From contig UQEM01000059.1 of assembly GCA_900540005.1 (NCBI GenBank), forward strand, positions 1 to 13,308: a stretch of DNA of 13,308 nucleotides. Reading direction: 5' to 3'. Each line of letters begins with the position of its first letter. Within the stretch, counting starts at the first letter, position 1. Position numbers and translations under genes: made by a program. The DNA comes from an uncultured Ruminococcus sp. (GTDB lineage Bacteria; Bacillota; Clostridia; Oscillospirales; Ruminococcaceae). The notes below the pieces were generated by a model, which saw only the letters and a list, made by a program, of their open reading frames with translations, was not told where the DNA came from and searched no databases. Positions 1 through 6,253 of this stretch are shown in pieces.

Positions 1-51
1 ATACGAGATGACGTCGAGTCTCGTGGGCTCGGAGATGTGTATAAGAGACAG
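1..51 (+). other. Sequencing adapter (Nextera i7 side), not genomic
   Basis: Bases 1-9 match the 3' end of the Illumina P7 oligonucleotide. Bases 10-17 (GACGTCGA) sit where the 8-base i7 index belongs. Bases 18-32 match the Nextera read-2 sequence, and 33-51 are the 19-bp Tn5 mosaic end AGATGTGTATAAGAGACAG. Genomic sequence starts at base 52. A reading frame entering from here adds the spurious peptide SLVGSEMCIRDR to the first gene, which is an adapter translation. Confidence 0.98.
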
Positions 52-64
52 GAGGGGATCTGCA

Positions 65-553
65 ATGGAGATCGAACGCAAATGGATGGTGACCGGCTGG
101 CCGGAGGGGCTGCCCCTTGAGGAAGAATTCACCATGCGGCAGGGCTATATCAGCGTGCAGCCCACGGTGCGCATCCGGGAGGAAGCACTGACCGGCGGCA
201 GCACCGACTATATCCTCTGCTTCAAGTCCGCAGGGGGCTTGGCACGGGAGGAGATCGAGCGCAGCATCGACAAAGCGCTGTTTGAGGATCTGGAACACAA
301 GATCATCGGCAAACCTCTCATCCCGAAGCTGCGCCGCAGCTACACCCTGCCGGACGGTTCTGTGCTGGAAGTGAACCATGTGGACGAGGGCTTGCCCACA
401 GCGTTCTGGTACGCCGAGGTGGAGTACCCCACGGTGGAAGCCGCGCTCAGCTGGCAGCCTGCGGCCTGCGGCCTTGCGGCGTACCTCAACGATGAAGTGA
501 CGAACCAGCCCGGCCAGAGCATGGGCGCATACTGGGTGCAAACCAGAGGATAA
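65..553 (+). CDS. CYTH domain protein (triphosphate tunnel metalloenzyme family)
   Basis: A 162-residue protein of the CYTH/TTM superfamily, whose members form an eight-stranded beta tunnel and act on triphosphate substrates (adenylate cyclase class IV, thiamine triphosphatase, inorganic tripolyphosphatase). It opens with the family signature ExExK, seen as MEIERKW at residues 1-7. Charged tunnel strands follow: the VRIRE segment near residue 37, the CFKS segment near 56, and EIERSI near 67. The start is the ATG at 65, preceded by GAGGGGAT; the frame continues upstream only into adapter sequence. Length is typical of short bacterial CYTH proteins. The exact substrate cannot be told from sequence. 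The GC-rich composition matches the downstream rhomboid gene and contrasts with everything after 1290. Confidence 0.85.
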   Translation: MEIERKWMVTGWPEGLPLEEEFTMRQGYISVQPTVRIREEALTGGSTDYILCFKSAGGLAREEIERSIDKALFEDLEHKIIGKPLIPKLRRSYTLPDGSVLEVNHVDEGLPTAFWYAEVEYPTVEAALSWQPAACGLAAYLNDEVTNQPGQSMGAYWVQTRG

Positions 554-630
554 CGCCAACAATACTGTGAAGGGAATGACTGTTTACGAAAAAGATCAAG
601 CTGAAGCTGGAGCTTCAATATAACTCGCCG

Positions 631-1182
631 GTGATCCTTACCTTTTTTCTGCTGTCCATGCTGGTGCTGCTGGCAGACGGCTGGACGAACGGCTGGAGCA
701 CCATGAACCTGTTCTGCGTGTACCGCTCCTCTTGGCGGGACCCGCTGGGCTACATCCGGCTGTTCGGTCATGTGCTGGGCCATGCAAACTGGGAGCATTT
801 TCTCAACAATATGCTGCTGCTGTTGGTAGTGGGCCCGCCCATGGAGGAAAAATACGGCAGCATCCCGCTGCTCAAGGGGATTTTGTTCACCGCGCTGGTC
901 ACCGGCGTGCTGCAGTGCATCCTGTTCCCCCACACGGGGCTGTTGGGCGCATCCGGCATCGTGTTCATGCTCATCATGCTGTCCTCGCTGGCGGGCTTCT
1001 CCGGCGGCATCCCGGTCACCATGCTGCTGGTGGCGGCACTGTACTTCGGCCAGCAGGTGTACGATATCATCTTTGTGCACGATAACGTAGCAAACTTTAT
1101 GCACATCGTGGGCGGCTTGTGCGGTACCGCCTTCGGCTATTACTGCGCTCTCCACCGCCGCCCGGCGCGCAGCCGCAGATAA
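631..1182 (+). CDS. Rhomboid family intramembrane serine protease (start uncertain)
   Basis: A polytopic membrane protease of the rhomboid family, which cleaves transmembrane segments of substrates inside the lipid bilayer. Counting from the GTG at 631 (183 residues), visible motifs are HxxxHxxxxHF-N (His47, His51, His56, Asn59-60), the catalytic serine motif GASGIVF with Ser108, and the catalytic-dyad His158 in HIVGGLCG. About six hydrophobic segments can be drawn. Coding sequence continues upstream of 631 to a stop at 577-579, giving KKIKLKLELQYNSP, which looks like the natural cytoplasmic N-terminus. No usual start codon lies in that frame: only CTG at 580, or the ATG at 576 one frame away. 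The true start is therefore probably 576 or 580. The gene follows the CYTH gene by about 20-80 bp and may share its transcript. Confidence 0.85.
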   Translation: MILTFFLLSMLVLLADGWTNGWSTMNLFCVYRSSWRDPLGYIRLFGHVLGHANWEHFLNNMLLLLVVGPPMEEKYGSIPLLKGILFTALVTGVLQCILFPHTGLLGASGIVFMLIMLSSLAGFSGGIPVTMLLVAALYFGQQVYDIIFVHDNVANFMHIVGGLCGTAFGYYCALHRRPARSRR

Positions 1183-1200
1183 AAGAGAAAAATTATGGAT

Positions 1201-1248
1201 AAAAACGGGATACCGGAGCGTCTGCGGACGCTCCGGTATCCCGTTTTT
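1201..1248. terminator. Strong bidirectional rho-independent terminator
   Basis: A perfect 22-bp inverted repeat (1201-1222 with 1227-1248) with a 4-base loop, flanked by A5 on the left and T5 on the right, so it works in both directions. It ends the rhomboid transcript and also protects it from the minus-strand gene that stops at 1293. GC content drops sharply just beyond it. Confidence 0.95.
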
Positions 1249-1292
1249 ACGAGAAAGCAAAATAATGAGTGCGACAAACTGGAATTTTCAAA

Positions 1293-1895
1293 TTAGTCTT
1301 TGCAAATAACCTTTGAATCTTCACCATCAATTACAATTCCCTGACGGTTGTTAATTGGGCATAGATTCAAATCCGAAAACTCAGTCATTATTTTCTCGGT
1401 AACTTTCTTAAATGGTGCTGTAAGATAATGCGGAAGAACATAGAAATCAATCAAATCAAGCCCTGCATCATCTTCTTGTGAGTAGTCCTCCGGCTTTTCA
1501 TCCATTTGCTCGATATATTGGATGCTTGGAGCGCATATAATTGCGCCTGCCGACTCGCCGATCATCAATTTTCCATTTGCCAATTCCTTTTTCAGCAGTC
1601 CATCAGTTCCCGTTTTACGGAGCTGGTCCATAAGAAAGAAAGAATTTCCGCCGGTAAAATATATCACATCTGCTTCTTCAAAAACAGACTGTATCGTTGA
1701 ATAAGCCTCCGTTGAAATATCAATTTCAGTTACGATTGCTCCCAACTTTTTGAATAATTTTCGAGCCGAGCCGACATAACCGGTGTAGCCTTCACGCAGT
1801 GAAGCTGTTGGAATAAATGCGACTTTCTTATTTTCAATTTCTTCCTTTATCAGACTTCCTACACTTGAAAAGTGCGAACATAAAAATAGTTTCAT
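1293..1895 (-). CDS. Peptidase E-like protein (S51 family, class I GATase-like fold)
   Basis: A 200-residue protein of the S51/peptidase E type. The family nucleophile elbow is visible as GESAGA (around residue 113), containing the catalytic serine. The preceding TGGNSFFL motif (near 80) and a FIPTAS segment (near 29) are also characteristic. Known members are aspartyl dipeptidases or cyanophycinase relatives; this one most resembles the small Listeria/Clostridia type often annotated as a type 1 glutamine amidotransferase-like protein. The substrate is not known. The ATG at 1895 was chosen because AAGGAG lies 7 bases upstream; a TTG one codon earlier is less well placed. It is isolated, with a possible terminator upstream at 1941-1970. 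Confidence 0.85.
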   Translation of the reverse strand: MKLFLCSHFSSVGSLIKEEIENKKVAFIPTASLREGYTGYVGSARKLFKKLGAIVTEIDISTEAYSTIQSVFEEADVIYFTGGNSFFLMDQLRKTGTDGLLKKELANGKLMIGESAGAIICAPSIQYIEQMDEKPEDYSQEDDAGLDLIDFYVLPHYLTAPFKKVTEKIMTEFSDLNLCPINNRQGIVIDGEDSKVICKD

Positions 1896-1940
1896 CAATA
1901 TTCTCCTTTATAAATACCAATTTATCTTTTTCTTTCTGAA

Positions 1941-1970
1941 AATGGGCAATCCCGCTTGGAATTGCCCATT
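1941..1970 (-). terminator. Probable terminator hairpin
   Basis: Arms AATGGGCAAT (1941-1950) and ATTGCCCATT (1961-1970) pair with a short loop, and on the minus strand the hairpin is followed by TTTTC. It would end transcription arriving from the 2200-3285 gene before the peptidase E-like gene. The U-tract is short, so efficiency is uncertain. Confidence 0.55.
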
Positions 1971-2199
1971 AATTCTACAAATTATCTTACTATGTTTATT
2001 CCAACGTCTTCATCGTAGGGAAATACCCACACCGTTTTTTAATAACTTTTCAAAAGCTCGCAAACCCTTGATTTTACTGGATTTGCGACGTTTTTGCTTT
2101 TTACGAAAGTTTATATATTCTTACAAAACCTACGCCATTTTGGCGTAAAATTGGCGTATTGGTATTTGGTGGGGGATGAGCTAATCTAAAAAAATTTTA
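1971..2199. other. Gene-free stretch with recombinase-site-like repeats
   Basis: No convincing gene is present. Two structures stand out. First, 10-base inverted arms TCGCAAACCC (2058-2067) and GGATTTGCGA (2079-2088), with one mismatch, separated by 11 bases. Second, the heptamer TACGCCA (2131-2137), its inverse TGGCGTA (2141-2147), and a direct copy of the latter (2152-2158). Inverted core arms plus short repeated outer sites are the layout of tyrosine-recombinase attachment sites, so this could be a scar of an element. That reading is inference; there is no integrase gene here. Confidence 0.4.
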
Positions 2200-3285
2200 T
2201 CATTCTTTATTTTTCTTATAGTATAGCTTTCCAATTATATGCTTATATTGCCCAATTTCCTTTTCTGCTTGCTTTATTTCATTGGACATAGCTAGATTAG
2301 TTTCTTGGAGAGATTCTATATCCTCATCAACCTTTTTCCGGAACGTTTTCATGTTGCTTAAAATTTTTTTATTTTGCTCCTTTAAAATAAGATTTTCCTT
2401 TTTTAGTGATTCAAAATCATCAATAATCGTAGTTCTTTGTTTTTCCATGCCCCAACCCTCACGTTTTTCTAAGGATATTACTTTTACGGAACTAAATCCA
2501 TAAGTTTGTCCTATTCTGGTGTCTTTTCTTGGTAATATTCTATGCCCATTTTTACATTTCAATGATATTTCAAAGGTTCTGCGTTGATTTCCTATTTTTA
2601 ATTCTAACCCTGCATCAAATGATAAATAACTATTACATATTTCGCATTTTGCAGAATCAGTTCGCTTAAATCTATAGTACCCATCTTTAGTACGTGTTTT
2701 TTCTTCTATCTGCTTTATTCTATTTAGATTTTTAAGATGATCATTTATTTTACTACCATAAGCATATTGATAATTTTTAAGTTTATCACAAATGGCTACC
2801 ATTTCCTTGTTTTCAACATGGCAGTTGTAATAATTGAATAATAAAGTTAAATAATCTTTGATAGTATCAATTCCTAAAACATAATCATTAACAAATTGAG
2901 TTTTTAGTTGCAATGATTTATATTGAAGCAATAATTCCAATGTAATCACTTTTTCCCTGCAAATTTTAAATGTGGAACAAAAAACATTTTTGTGATAATT
3001 ATTTTGATAAATCGGATTATCTGTGATCTCACCATTTAAGTGATTCCATACATGATTTTTATACTGTAAGGATTTGTATTTGCCGTTTTTGGTTTCTCCT
3101 AAAATAATCAAATCATTTAATATAAATATATGATCTATTTCGCAGGATACCCGACCATAAATCGAATAGTAGAATAGAATAACTGGTCCAAAAGTTTTCA
3201 CTTTAATTCCCAATTCCATTTCTATTTCTTTTACGATATCTACTATTTTCTGTTCTCCTTCTTTGCCAAGTTGTTCGTTTGTCAT
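2200..3285 (-). CDS. NERD-domain protein with zinc-ribbon and coiled coil
   Basis: A 361-residue soluble protein. Residues about 5-110 look like the NERD (nuclease-related) domain: GKEGEQKI near the start, then EIDHIFIL (49-56) and GETKNGK (63-69), which place Glu, Asp51, Glu64 and Lys66 in the PD-(D/E)xK order of restriction-type nucleases. A CxxC pair (214/217) and a CKNGH motif (244-248) suggest a zinc-binding middle domain, and residues about 285-350 are a Glu/Lys-rich coiled coil. The ATG at 3285 is preceded by AAGGGAGAT. NERD domains occur in proteins thought to process DNA and in some defence loci. The AT-rich, single-gene unit next to other accessory genes suggests horizontal gain. 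The specific role is unknown. Confidence 0.7.
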   Translation of the reverse strand: MTNEQLGKEGEQKIVDIVKEIEMELGIKVKTFGPVILFYYSIYGRVSCEIDHIFILNDLIILGETKNGKYKSLQYKNHVWNHLNGEITDNPIYQNNYHKNVFCSTFKICREKVITLELLLQYKSLQLKTQFVNDYVLGIDTIKDYLTLLFNYYNCHVENKEMVAICDKLKNYQYAYGSKINDHLKNLNRIKQIEEKTRTKDGYYRFKRTDSAKCEICNSYLSFDAGLELKIGNQRRTFEISLKCKNGHRILPRKDTRIGQTYGFSSVKVISLEKREGWGMEKQRTTIIDDFESLKKENLILKEQNKKILSNMKTFRKKVDEDIESLQETNLAMSNEIKQAEKEIGQYKHIIGKLYYKKNKE

Positions 3286-3357
3286 ATTATCTCCCTTGAC
3301 TTTTTAGTATGAATTAAATCATAATTACTGCAATTCTTAAGATAAATGCTAATCCAT

Positions 3358-3835
3358 TTACATCACGATTTTCTCAATCCTGCAGCAATGCCTCTTCTCA
3401 TCGTCATAACTTATCCTCACAAGCAAAACCTCGCCCGAGTAGTTTTTCAAACAATCAGGATAATTCTTGTCCTTTATCTGCTGTATCGCTGACGAAATCA
3501 ATCAATTCATTCATATCTTTTGATTCACTGAGAAAATTCACCATATTTATATGGATAACATTATACTTGTTCAGGTGCTTTTCAAAGCTAGCAGATTTCG
3601 CAATTTTTAGATTAGAAAACATTTCACGAGAATCGCAGCCACGGCTGTAATAAGCAGTGAGCATATTTGCGGTCATTGATTTGTCGAAGCGCAAGGGCAT
3701 AGAGATATTGATAAAGCGATCTTCTGTATCGATATATTTATTGATACATTCTATTATCATACTTTTGTCAACGTATATATCCTGTTGCAAACATTGCTGA
3801 AAATTCGCATTATCAGGGTTAACGTAAATGCCCAT
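3358..3835 (-). pseudogene. Internally deleted AAA-ATPase-like/PD-(D/E)xK gene
   Basis: Remnant of the widespread AAA-ATPase-like family, normally about 500-560 residues with a C-terminal PD-(D/E)xK nuclease. The N-terminal part (from ATG 3835) reads MGIYVNPDNANFQQ and continues through YVDKSMIIECINKY to FLSESKDMNELIDF, where it stops at 3455. In another frame, about 3358-3480 encodes the family's C-terminal end (IQQIKDKNYPDC, then GEVLLVRISYDDEK and RIEKIVM, stop at 3358). The middle, several hundred residues, is missing and the join is out of frame. The Walker A region, usually SRPRRFGKSM in relatives, reads SMPLRFDKSM, so the ATP site is also degraded. The promoter in front is intact. Confidence 0.8.
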
Positions 3836-3900
3836 ACAGTCTGCCTTCTTGAAAAATATTGTTATTCTCATTATACCATTTTTCTGCGGGGAAAGCAAGC
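3831..3900. repeat. 70-bp promoter-bearing direct repeat, copy 1
   Basis: Matches 5418-5487 at all but about one of 70 positions. It covers the start codon and upstream region of the AAA-ATPase pseudogene and includes a full promoter, so the duplicated unit is a 5' gene end rather than a random repeat. Confidence 0.95.
3870..3898 (-). promoter_or_regulatory. Sigma-A type promoter of the AAA-ATPase pseudogene
   Basis: On the minus strand TTGCTT (3893-3898) and TATAAT (3870-3875) are separated by 17 bases, with a perfect -10 hexamer. It lies about 35 bp upstream of the ATG at 3835. The same promoter occurs at 5457-5485. Confidence 0.8.
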
Positions 3901-3913
3901 TGAATCGAAATAA

Positions 3914-3955
3914 CAGCCACTCCCTGTGCAATCAAATCAACACAGAGTATGGCTT
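3914..3955 (-). terminator. Terminator of the DUF4869/ATPase operon
   Basis: On the minus strand, AGCCATACTCTGTG pairs with CACAGGGAGTGGCT around a 12-base loop, with one or two mismatches, followed by a T-rich run. It lies just after the stop of the ATPase gene (3967) and before the next promoter (3870-3898). Confidence 0.65.
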
Positions 3956-3966
3956 GTCTATTATTA

Positions 3967-4917
3967 TTATTCCATTGCATTTAAAATAGAATAAATATTT
4001 TGTTCGGATAAATATCCGGAAGGGATATGGCTCTTGTTCTCGTGATACTCAAGATTTGCTCTGCCATTAGTTTCTGCCACCAGCAATGCAGTAAAAAAAC
4101 GCTCCCAACTGAAATACTTTTCACAATCTATATGTTCTGCCGGGTCAGCCAAAATCTCTTGAACATTATCGTTACGGTCAAAAATCGCCGAGCGAAGAAT
4201 AAGCCATTCAAAACTCTCCGGCAAAAAAAGATCGATCTTATTATTTGATACAGACCTTAAATACATAAGCTCTTTGATTTCTGAACCAAGTGCCGCAGCG
4301 TCGGCTATTACAAGAATACGTTTACCTTTATGCTGTTCCAGTAATTTTACAATTCCGCTCTTTCCGTTAGAACTGATACATTCGAGATCGTGATCTTCAG
4401 TTGCTTTCTTAAAAAACTGAAGACCCGACCTGCTGTCTTCAACGATTACAATATCATACGGAAATGCTGATATATCATTTTTTGAAATGTTCTTATATAT
4501 CTTCTCGAACTTCGGTTTTGCACCATTTTTATGGATCTTCCTGATAGCATCTATACTGTATGGAATTTGCGCCAACGGCTCTCTTGTTACAAGAACATAA
4601 TAATTATCAGAACCCTGAATCGCTTTTGCAAACTCATAAGAAGATAGAAATGGTGTACTTTCTTCAACAAAAACAATGCTCTCGTGGGTATTTTCAAGAA
4701 TGGTTTCCCAATTAGCATTTGACAATACAAGGCAAGGTTTACTGCACTTTAAAATTACACCACTTTGTTCACCAAGTTCGGAATAGTTTCTCACCATATT
4801 GATGAGTTTCGTTTTTCCAGTGCCACTGTCCCCTGTCAATATCGTTACATTTCTCTCAAGAGTAAAATTAAACGTTATGTGCCTGTTTTTTATTTGTATT
4901 TTTATTTTACCCCTCAT
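3967..4917 (-). CDS. P-loop ATPase with possible Toprim-like C-terminal half
   Basis: A 316-residue soluble protein of unknown function. Residues about 29-36 are a clear Walker A motif, GDSGTGKT, and IVFVEES near residue 82 is a plausible Walker B strand. This ATPase half is short compared with ABC/OLD proteins. The second half has IVIVEDSRSG (near 156) and ILVIADAAALG (near 201), which recall the Glu and Asp motifs of Toprim nucleases/primases, although only one Asp of the usual DxD is present. That assignment is tentative. The start ATG at 4917 has GAGGAG 8 bases upstream; a GTG at 4926 is too close to that site. It overlaps the end of the DUF4869-like gene by 11 bases (ATGAGGGGTAA), implying translational coupling and a joint function. 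Confidence 0.7.
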   Translation of the reverse strand: MRGKIKIQIKNRHITFNFTLERNVTILTGDSGTGKTKLINMVRNYSELGEQSGVILKCSKPCLVLSNANWETILENTHESIVFVEESTPFLSSYEFAKAIQGSDNYYVLVTREPLAQIPYSIDAIRKIHKNGAKPKFEKIYKNISKNDISAFPYDIVIVEDSRSGLQFFKKATEDHDLECISSNGKSGIVKLLEQHKGKRILVIADAAALGSEIKELMYLRSVSNNKIDLFLPESFEWLILRSAIFDRNDNVQEILADPAEHIDCEKYFSWERFFTALLVAETNGRANLEYHENKSHIPSGYLSEQNIYSILNAME

Positions 4918-5368
4918 TTTCTTCACTCCTCAGATATCTATCTGCAAGCATCAAATATTCAATTGGGTCTGTAATCACTTTTCTTTTCCCTTCATTTATT
5001 ATTTTCACAGAAAAAGACTTTCCAAAGTCCATCAAATGATGCAATGATACCGTAATATCCTTGTTTTCAGCCATTTCAAGCAGATACTTTGAGCAGTTAT
5101 CTCCGCAATTTGAAATATTGAAGATCTTTTTAGGCTGATTATATATCAGCAGAAGAGTCTTAACGCCCGCTGACAATTCCGTTGAATTAAATTTGCCAAA
5201 AATATCGTTTTCTATAAGATCAGGGCCAATTACAGTTGAGTCATCAATATCCTTAATGATCTTTTTTGCAAATGGTTCCATGACCCACATTTTATCATAC
5301 TGATTTGCATAATAGACCTCAGTATTGTATATTTCTTTAGGGTGTTTTCCAAAAAATATTCTAAGCAC
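4907..5368 (-). CDS. DUF4869-like protein, partner of the downstream ATPase
   Basis: A 153-residue protein matching, as far as I recall the family, DUF4869 of Clostridia: it opens MLRIFFGKHPKEIYNTEVYY, followed by GVKTLLLIYNQPKKIF, SNCGDNCSKYLLEMA and LHHLMDFG. No catalytic motif is obvious; the two cysteines in CGDNC (around residues 88-92) could bind metal. The start is GTG at 5368, with AAGGAG 8 bases upstream. Its stop overlaps the start of the P-loop ATPase gene, so the two form one operon, transcribed from the promoter at 5457-5485. Between promoter and gene is only an 11-codon scar of another gene. The cellular role is not known; association with an ATPase in an accessory region fits a defence or toxin-type module. 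Confidence 0.65.
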   Translation of the reverse strand: MLRIFFGKHPKEIYNTEVYYANQYDKMWVMEPFAKKIIKDIDDSTVIGPDLIENDIFGKFNSTELSAGVKTLLLIYNQPKKIFNISNCGDNCSKYLLEMAENKDITVSLHHLMDFGKSFSVKIINEGKRKVITDPIEYLMLADRYLRSEENEG

Positions 5369-5389
5369 AACACCATCTCCTTATAGCTA

Positions 5390-5422
5390 TTATTCACAAG
5401 CAAAACGGACGTATACGCCCAT
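5390..5422 (-). pseudogene. 11-codon scar of a second AAA-ATPase-like gene (MGIYVRFACE)
   Basis: Starts exactly like the pseudogene at 3835 (MGIYV) behind the same 70-bp promoter repeat, then jumps to a 13-bp match (TCACAAGCAAAAC, 5394-5406) with the 3' end of that gene (3417-3429, the VLLVR codons), out of frame, and stops. Almost the entire coding region has been deleted. The reading frame survives as a tiny leader in front of the DUF4869/ATPase operon. Confidence 0.7.
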
Positions 5423-5487
5423 ACAGTCTGCCTTCTTGAAAAATTTTGTTATTCTCATTATACCATTTTTCTGCGGGGAAAGCAAGC
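5418..5487. repeat. 70-bp promoter-bearing direct repeat, copy 2
   Basis: Near-identical to 3831-3900. In this copy the captured promoter now serves the DUF4869/ATPase operon. Confidence 0.95.
5457..5485 (-). promoter_or_regulatory. Promoter of the DUF4869/ATPase operon
   Basis: Minus strand TTGCTT (5480-5485), 17-base spacer, TATAAT (5457-5462). Identical hexamers and spacing to the promoter in front of the AAA pseudogene. Confidence 0.8.
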
Positions 5488-5500
5488 AGGATCGCATAAA

Positions 5501-5557
5501 AAACAAGCCACACCCGTGCTGTCAAATTGGCACTAGGTGTGGCTGTTATGTTGATGA
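5501..5557 (-). terminator. Terminator of the cyclase-family gene
   Basis: On the minus strand AGCCACACC...GTGC pairs with GCAC..GGTGTGGCT across a loop of about 10 bases and is followed by TTGTTTTTT. It lies just after the stop of the gene ending at 5588 and insulates the next operon's promoter. Confidence 0.8.
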
Positions 5558-5587
5558 TAATTTTGTTGTACATCCATAAGTTGGAAT

Positions 5588-6187
5588 TTATCTTTCAGCA
5601 GCGATCAGTATAGCTCTGCAAGGCGAACCGTCCGCACCTGATAGATTTAATGGTGCTGCGTTTAAGAAATAAACTCCCTCTGAAACTTTTGCTAAACGTA
5701 TACCTTCAAGCAATACAGCGCCAGCTCCTAATAGGATAAGGTGTACTTCCATCGGAGCATTTTCAGGACCGACAGTTTGAGATTCATTACCAAGCAGTAA
5801 AATGTTTGATTCAGCAAACACTTTAGCTGCTTCCGCAGAGACCTCTGCATCTCCCTTGATAAGAATTCTCTTTGCCGCTTCTGAATTCTGTTTTTTCGCT
5901 TTTTCAAGTATTTCCGTGGCATCATCGGCAGAAACGATTCCATTATGTTCTGCAACATAAGCCATTCCTATAAATGTATCTAAACTTACGGAATCTACGG
6001 TTTTTCCGTCTTTGATAAAATGAAACGGCGCATCTATATGCGTGCCGTTGTGAGCGCACATACTAAAAGCCGTCAGGTTATACAAATCGCCTTTTTCCAT
6101 TGAAGAAATCACCCTTTTTTTCGGTGTCGGGTCGCCTGGATATACCTGACAGCCGAAAACCTCTTGAGAAATATCATAGATTTTCAT
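5588..6187 (-). CDS. Cyclase-family metal-dependent hydrolase (kynurenine formamidase-like)
   Basis: A 199-residue protein of the family that includes bacterial arylformamidases (KynB), metal-dependent hydrolases of about 200-220 residues. The hallmark HxGTHxDxPxHF is seen as HNGTHIDAPFHF at residues 46-57; its His and Asp bind the catalytic metal. DISQEV near the N-terminus and YPGDP at 16-20 are also typical. The ATG at 6187 was chosen because GGAGGAGAAT lies immediately before it; the frame is open for 13 more codons upstream without support. No tryptophan-catabolism neighbours are present, so the substrate is open. It stands 66 bp after the truncated HATPase gene and may be co-transcribed with it. 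Confidence 0.85.
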   Translation of the reverse strand: MKIYDISQEVFGCQVYPGDPTPKKRVISSMEKGDLYNLTAFSMCAHNGTHIDAPFHFIKDGKTVDSVSLDTFIGMAYVAEHNGIVSADDATEILEKAKKQNSEAAKRILIKGDAEVSAEAAKVFAESNILLLGNESQTVGPENAPMEVHLILLGAGAVLLEGIRLAKVSEGVYFLNAAPLNLSGADGSPCRAILIAAER

Positions 6188-6253
6188 TTCATATTCTCCT
6201 CCACAAATTCTGATTTGCATTTCCATTTATAATTATCCACTCTAACTTTTTTC

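Noticed and set aside
8..64. N-terminal extension of the CYTH gene beginning MTSSLVGSEMCIRDR
   Set aside because: It is a translation of the Nextera adapter, not genomic coding sequence.
340..1260. Long minus-strand open frame opposite the CYTH and rhomboid genes
   Set aside because: Composition is His/Gln/Arg-rich, as expected from antisense of GC-rich genes, and it crosses the terminator; no domain or ribosome site.
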